Below the pieces are notes generated by a model that saw nothing but the letters and a program-made list of their open reading frames with translations, ran no database searches and had not been told where the DNA came from. Positions 60,063 to 64,000 of a stretch of 64,000 bases of DNA are shown piece by piece. Made by a program: the position numbers and the translations under genes. The stretch covers positions 1,352,501-1,416,500 of the forward strand of contig OU696570.1 of assembly GCA_916048095.2 (NCBI GenBank), given 5' to 3'. How positions within the stretch are numbered: the first letter of the stretch is position 1; each line of letters opens with the position of its first letter. The stretch is from Sacculina carcini. Taxonomy: Eukaryota > Arthropoda > Thecostraca > Sacculinidae.

Positions 60063-60567
60063 ACACTGTTGATAGATCGTGACAGACAATCCGCGACCAC
60101 ATTTTCACAGCCACGAATGTACTGCACGTCGGCTACATACTCAGTGATAAGTCCCCAGTGGCGCTGCTGGCGATCCAGCTTAGCCGGTCGCTGACTACGG
60201 AAAGCTGTGATCATGGGCTTGTGGTCTGTCATGAGTGTGACTGACCTGCCTTCAATGCAATGGCGGAAATGTACAACGGCCAGATACGCCGCCAACAACT
60301 CTCTGTCGTAGGTGGAGTAGCGCTGTTCTGTGGCAGACAATTTGCGAGAGAAAAACGAGATCGGTTTCGCCTCGCCGTCCACCATCTGGTGGAGTGCGGC
60401 CCCAACCGCTCGACTCGATGCATCAGTCACTAGGATGAAATCCTGTGACTGCGGACATGGATGAGGAAGCTGGCAAGCATTGCTCAGCATGACTTTACTG
60501 GCCTCGAACGCGTTGTCAGCAGCCTCATTCCAATCCAATTGTTTTGATTTGGGCTGTGTTCGCATTA
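60063..60567 (-). pseudogene. Ty3 RNase H fragment, copy 3
   Basis: Retains the 17 bp lost in copy 2. The frame 59900-60565 is therefore open from MRTQPKSKQ through RNase H into the LINE C-terminus, a 221-codon chimeric frame. Confidence 0.88.
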
Positions 60568-60583
60568 TCCTATTCTATTCTCC

Positions 60584-63500
60584 ATGGCAGAGAAATACCC
60601 AAATCAGCGTATCAGTGGCCACCTCAACTCCCCGTTGTCAGCGGATGCATGTTCGCTGCATCGGGAGAGTCTGTTGAAGGACCCAAAATGCCATTATCAC
60701 AGAAAAATGTATACTGCGTTGGCAAACGCTCATGGACTTGACATGGCCACATTCTTGCGCCGATGCAAGACAGACCTCACCGACATGGACATCTGGGGAC
60801 TCCTTGAGTCTGACCTGATGTCAAGGATACGTCCTCCGAGCATCGATCTCATCAGGAAATGGATTGAATCATCAGCCAGATTGTTATTCGTCGGCAGCCA
60901 CGCTTGGACCAACTGTTCAGCGTACGACTGGCGCCACGTCTCTCAAGGCATCATGGATTCAGGTATCATTGAATACCTCATGGATTATCACAAAGCTGGA
61001 GTTCTAAAGCTGAAAATGCGACGACTTGAACTGGACTCTGTTGAAGTTTCCCGAATTTATCCTGGTCTAGTAATTGGTCCGAAGATTTCATGTGTCACAG
61101 TTAAATCACGTATGCTCTTGATGGAAACCGGATTGGTAATCGGTGTATTGGACAAGCTTCAAGAAAAAGCACTGGTTTCGTTGCTCATGGCGGTAAAGGA
61201 CATTGTAGAGCCCATCGCTAATCACTCACGAGTTCAAGACTTCAAAGTCCTCGATCACGAGTTCACATCATTGAGAGAGAACCTCAAAAACGACTTCTGT
61301 TCAATCCAGAAGGTTCAAGAAGACTTGCCTCTGGCGTTTCTACAGTCGACCGACCCTGTGGTGGCTAATGATGAGCTGAAGAGAGAATTGCTCAAGACAG
61401 TAGAAAATAAGCTGCTCAAAACCGACTACCACTTCACTCGACGATTGGCAGAGATTCGCGTCAGCGTCCCCTGGACACATCACCTGATTTCATCATCAGC
61501 TCTTGCCAAAATCTGGGGCCATCCGCTGATTAAATCAGAAACTGGATTCATCTCCCAAATGCACAGATGCTGCTCATTTGAATTGTCTGCGGTACCTCAT
61601 ACGCTACCAGTAGCTGCATTGATCAAAAAGATAATAGTGAGAAACCATTTCGTGGACCACAGCTCATGGCCCATGAAGACGATGAACGCAGATCACGCGG
61701 TGTTTGGACGGTTTGTAAGGACAAACCGGTGGCCCCGGCCCGCTGTAGAGAGATCAATCACAATGCACGATTGGATGACCTATAGTCTCCGTGGATTGAT
61801 GACATTCGACAGTGGTATGCCGCTGTATGACTTGATATCTGATAAGTCGTTGTCGCCGAGACGCTCCTCTTGGGCCCAAGCGCTGGATCAGTGTACTTTT
61901 ACACTCAGCGGCCAGAGGAAGCCTTCACAACCACGGTGCTGCACCCGCGTAATTGATGAGTACATGTCCTCTCCAGCTCACTACGTGGAAAAGGTTGTCG
62001 CCAGCTTTGAAAAGTATGGCGACCTTCCGCGTGAGCAGAAAATCTTCACCCTGGTGAACAAGGAGTTGGAGCTCAAAGCGGAAGGGCGCACCTTTTGTAA
62101 ACAGACGTTTCATACCCGCACGCTCCAAACTGTACGAGAGGAGAACGCTGCGAGGGTTTTGTCGAAGTTTAAGTACAGCACTATGACGCTGCGAGGGGTC
62201 GAGACTGACCATAAACTTGCTAGATTGAGTCACTTTTCCGCCAGACGAGATTTGGGAGTAATTTACATTGCTCTCGATTTCGAAAAGTGGAACAATCGGT
62301 TCCGCTTTGAGACTACTGCTGCACCTTTCGGAGTTTTAGATGAAATTTTTGGTTTAAACTGCTTATTCAGAAACATACATAAAATCTATGAAAATTCTCT
62401 GGTAGTGTTCCAAGACGTTGGCTGTAGAGATGTGAGGTTGGATGAGCGAGGTGAACCCGAATGCGGTTATGGAGGGTATTGTGGTCACAGAGGAGGTTTT
62501 GAGGGAATGTCCCAGAAAGAGTGGACGATTCTGACGTTAGCTGCTGTGCTTCGTCACGGTGAGCAAGAGGATTACACCATAACATCATTGGGACAAGGAG
62601 ACAACGTCGTCGTGTGCTTGCAGGTTCCGCCTCGCACAGACTCTGCCCGGCTCGTGGAGAGTTACGTTAAAAGTCTCACGGTGTACATGGCAAAGCTCAA
62701 TTTGCCCCTGAAGAGGTCTGAAACATTCATCAGTTCAGACTGCCTGGTCTATGGGCGCCAGGTATTCTTCAGAGGTGCTGAAGTGGAACAATGCTACAAG
62801 AAAATTCGACGTGCATTCCCTGATGGAAACGAAACTGTCATGTCAGTAGTCAATGATTTAGCATCAACAGCAACCGCTACTGAATCATCTTCTCGGGCAA
62901 GTCACAACTCTTTCCTTCCTACACTCGTCAATTGTTTTGTCACTCTCGAGTACTTGCACAGGGCTGGCTGTCTAGCAGACTCGCTGACAGTAGACGATAT
63001 GGTCGCCATCATGCTATCTACATATCCGATTGGCGGGATCTCACAACTTTCACTCTTTTCCCATGTCATCAGAGGCCAGGAGGACCCGGTGACTTCGTCG
63101 CTCTCAATTGTGCTCCACATTATGAAATGTGTTGACTGCCAATGTTGTGTCTCCCTGGCCTCTTTGAGAAGACATGTGAGGATCATTCCTTCACGCAATG
63201 TGGATAAGACAATGTTGCTCGAAGCACCCGCCAGTTTGAATGTGGATCGCCCGACAATGAAGCATAGATGGCTCAGAGATATGTGTGAGAAGGTGTTGCG
63301 TGCCCGAGTGACAAATCCAGAGCTTACTGTATGGTTCTCTCACGATGACGATGACCACACACAACGTCTCATTGACCTCCTGTTCTCGTCTACGCCTCTG
63401 TTTCCCGCATGGATTTCTGAGATTTTCAGATGCTCAGTGTCAGGCATTACGAAACGGTTGACGTCACGACTGACCAATGTCTCGACATTAGTCCAATCTG

Positions 63501-64000
63501 TTGCTCTTGAGATGTTAGACGATGGTCTGAAGATACTCTTGTCGGAATATACTGCTGAATGTGCAAATATTCGTCGTTTTCTGGTGAACGCTGACCGCGG
63601 AGTTTCAATACTCGAGCTTCTCACGAGATTCAAATGCTCTATGCTCACCGCACAGTACTTGAGAAAACTTACATGGGGAGTTGAGCTAGAAGGTATATCC
63701 TCGCCCTCTCCTTGTGAGCAATTCCTTCTCGTACGGTCTGACGACTTTAGTGGCGAATTCGCTCACGTCACTGTGTCTCCTGCGGACTGTGAATATGATT
63801 CAATGACTACAACCAGAGGACCGTGGCCACCATACCTCGGGAGCCGCACGCAGGAGAAAATCACAATGAATCCCGCTCTAGACCTCGAAGTTCTTTCTCT
63901 CAAACATGAGTCCAAGCGCTTATGTCAACTGCTCGCCTGGTGTCGACAAAGCCAGCTCGGAAATTACGAGGCAGTGGTTCTGCAAGAACTCTCTCGAGTT
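60584..64000 (+). CDS. L: Endogenous mononegavirus-type L fragment, copy 3, open to window end
   Basis: Starts at the same ATG context (CTCCATGGCAG) as the other copies and stays open for 1139 codons to the right edge. It covers RdRp motifs A-C and the capping domain up to shortly before the His-Arg motif. Private changes: T to C at about 61351, GCCATG to GCATTG near 61617 (Met to Leu), a silent C to T near 61900, and A to G near 62553 (His to Arg). It lacks the internal tandem repeat. The higher-order unit probably continues beyond the window. Confidence 0.88.
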   Translation, partial: MAEKYPNQRISGHLNSPLSADACSLHRESLLKDPKCHYHRKMYTALANAHGLDMATFLRRCKTDLTDMDIWGLLESDLMSRIRPPSIDLIRKWIESSARLLFVGSHAWTNCSAYDWRHVSQGIMDSGIIEYLMDYHKAGVLKLKMRRLELDSVEVSRIYPGLVIGPKISCVTVKSRMLLMETGLVIGVLDKLQEKALVSLLMAVKDIVEPIANHSRVQDFKVLDHEFTSLRENLKNDFCSIQKVQEDLPLAFLQSTDPVVANDELKRELLKTVENKLLKTDYHFTRRLAEIRVSVPWTHHLISSSALAKIWGHPLIKSETGFISQMHRCCSFELSAVPHTLPVAALIKKIIVRNHFVDHSSWPMKTMNADHAVFGRFVRTNRWPRPAVERSITMHDWMTYSLRGLMTFDSGMPLYDLISDKSLSPRRSSWAQALDQCTFTLSGQRKPSQPRCCTRVIDEYMSSPAHYVEKVVASFEKYGDLPREQKIFTLVNKELELKAEGRTFCKQTFHTRTLQTVREENAARVLSKFKYSTMTLRGVETDHKLARLSHFSARRDLGVIYIALDFEKWNNRFRFETTAAPFGVLDEIFGLNCLFRNIHKIYENSLVVFQDVGCRDVRLDERGEPECGYGGYCGHRGGFEGMSQKEWTILTLAAVLRHGEQEDYTITSLGQGDNVVVCLQVPPRTDSARLVESYVKSLTVYMAKLNLPLKRSETFISSDCLVYGRQVFFRGAEVEQCYKKIRRAFPDGNETVMSVVNDLASTATATESSSRASHNSFLPTLVNCFVTLEYLHRAGCLADSLTVDDMVAIMLSTYPIGGISQLSLFSHVIRGQEDPVTSSLSIVLHIMKCVDCQCCVSLASLRRHVRIIPSRNVDKTMLLEAPASLNVDRPTMKHRWLRDMCEKVLRARVTNPELTVWFSHDDDDHTQRLIDLLFSSTPLFPAWISEIFRCSVSGITKRLTSRLTNVSTLVQSVALEMLDDGLKILLSEYTAECANIRRFLVNADRGVSILELLTRFKCSMLTAQYLRKLTWGVELEGISSPSPCEQFLLVRSDDFSGEFAHVTVSPADCEYDSMTTTRGPWPPYLGSRTQEKITMNPALDLEVLSLKHESKRLCQLLAWCRQSQLGNYEAVVLQELSRV

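Larger units (their letters stand above)
54629..64000. repeat. Higher-order tandem repeat of about 4.8 kb (LTR fragment, LINE end, RNase H fragment, L)
   Basis: One complete unit (54629-59433, 4805 bp) and most of a second (59434 to the edge), about 99% alike. The 17-bp deletion explains the spacing change from 4805 to 4822 between matching sites. Confidence 0.92.

Overview
This is animal (metazoan, almost certainly invertebrate) nuclear DNA. Spliced genes with GT-AG introns, dense (CA)n/(TG)n microsatellites, LINEs with an I-type architecture, Ty3-type LTR elements, hAT-like DNA transposons and an endogenous negative-strand RNA virus gene all point that way. I cannot place it to a phylum from sequence alone. 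There are no bacterial-style operons, rRNA or CRISPR arrays.

Layout. 1-2.4 kb: a LINE endonuclease fragment, then part of a minus-strand gene matching PCNP (a small nuclear PEST protein); its last exon lies off the left edge. 2.4-9.5 kb: AT-rich repeats and a 3.6-kb I-like LINE on the minus strand, 5' truncated and carrying one nonsense codon. 9.5-18.6 kb: intergenic or intronic DNA with local duplications, several short minus-strand exon-like segments, and a 2-kb DNA transposon with degraded inverted ends. 19.2-25.2 kb: an eight-exon minus-strand gene for a CREB3-family ER-anchored bZIP transcription factor, predicted 631 aa, with an hAT-type MITE 10 bp from a splice donor. 25.9-30.5 kb: a complete, young Ty3 element with identical 112-bp LTRs. 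30.5-33.1 kb: the 3' LTR and RNase H-integrase part of a second Ty3 element.

33.1-64.0 kb is the remarkable part. A fragment of a mononegavirus-type L gene (RdRp plus PRNTase capping domain, lacking the C-terminal third) sits on the plus strand, opposite to every retroelement around it. It is joined on one side to Ty3 pol and on the other to a fragment of the same Ty3 LTR. In the leftmost copy the RdRp core (1618 bp) is repeated 12 times head to tail with one identical junction. Two further copies follow in a higher-order repeat of about 4.8 kb (LTR fragment, LINE 3' end, Ty3 RNase H fragment, L). The first of these holds an uninterrupted 1247-codon frame; the second runs off the window. In all, 14 copies of the viral RdRp core lie within 31 kb.

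The most economical reading is that viral RNA was captured by the Ty3 element, and the chimera was then amplified in tandem. Any transcript initiated by the minus-strand retroelements would be antisense to the viral L gene, so a small-RNA (piRNA) role is a testable idea. Collapse or expansion by the assembler must be excluded first.
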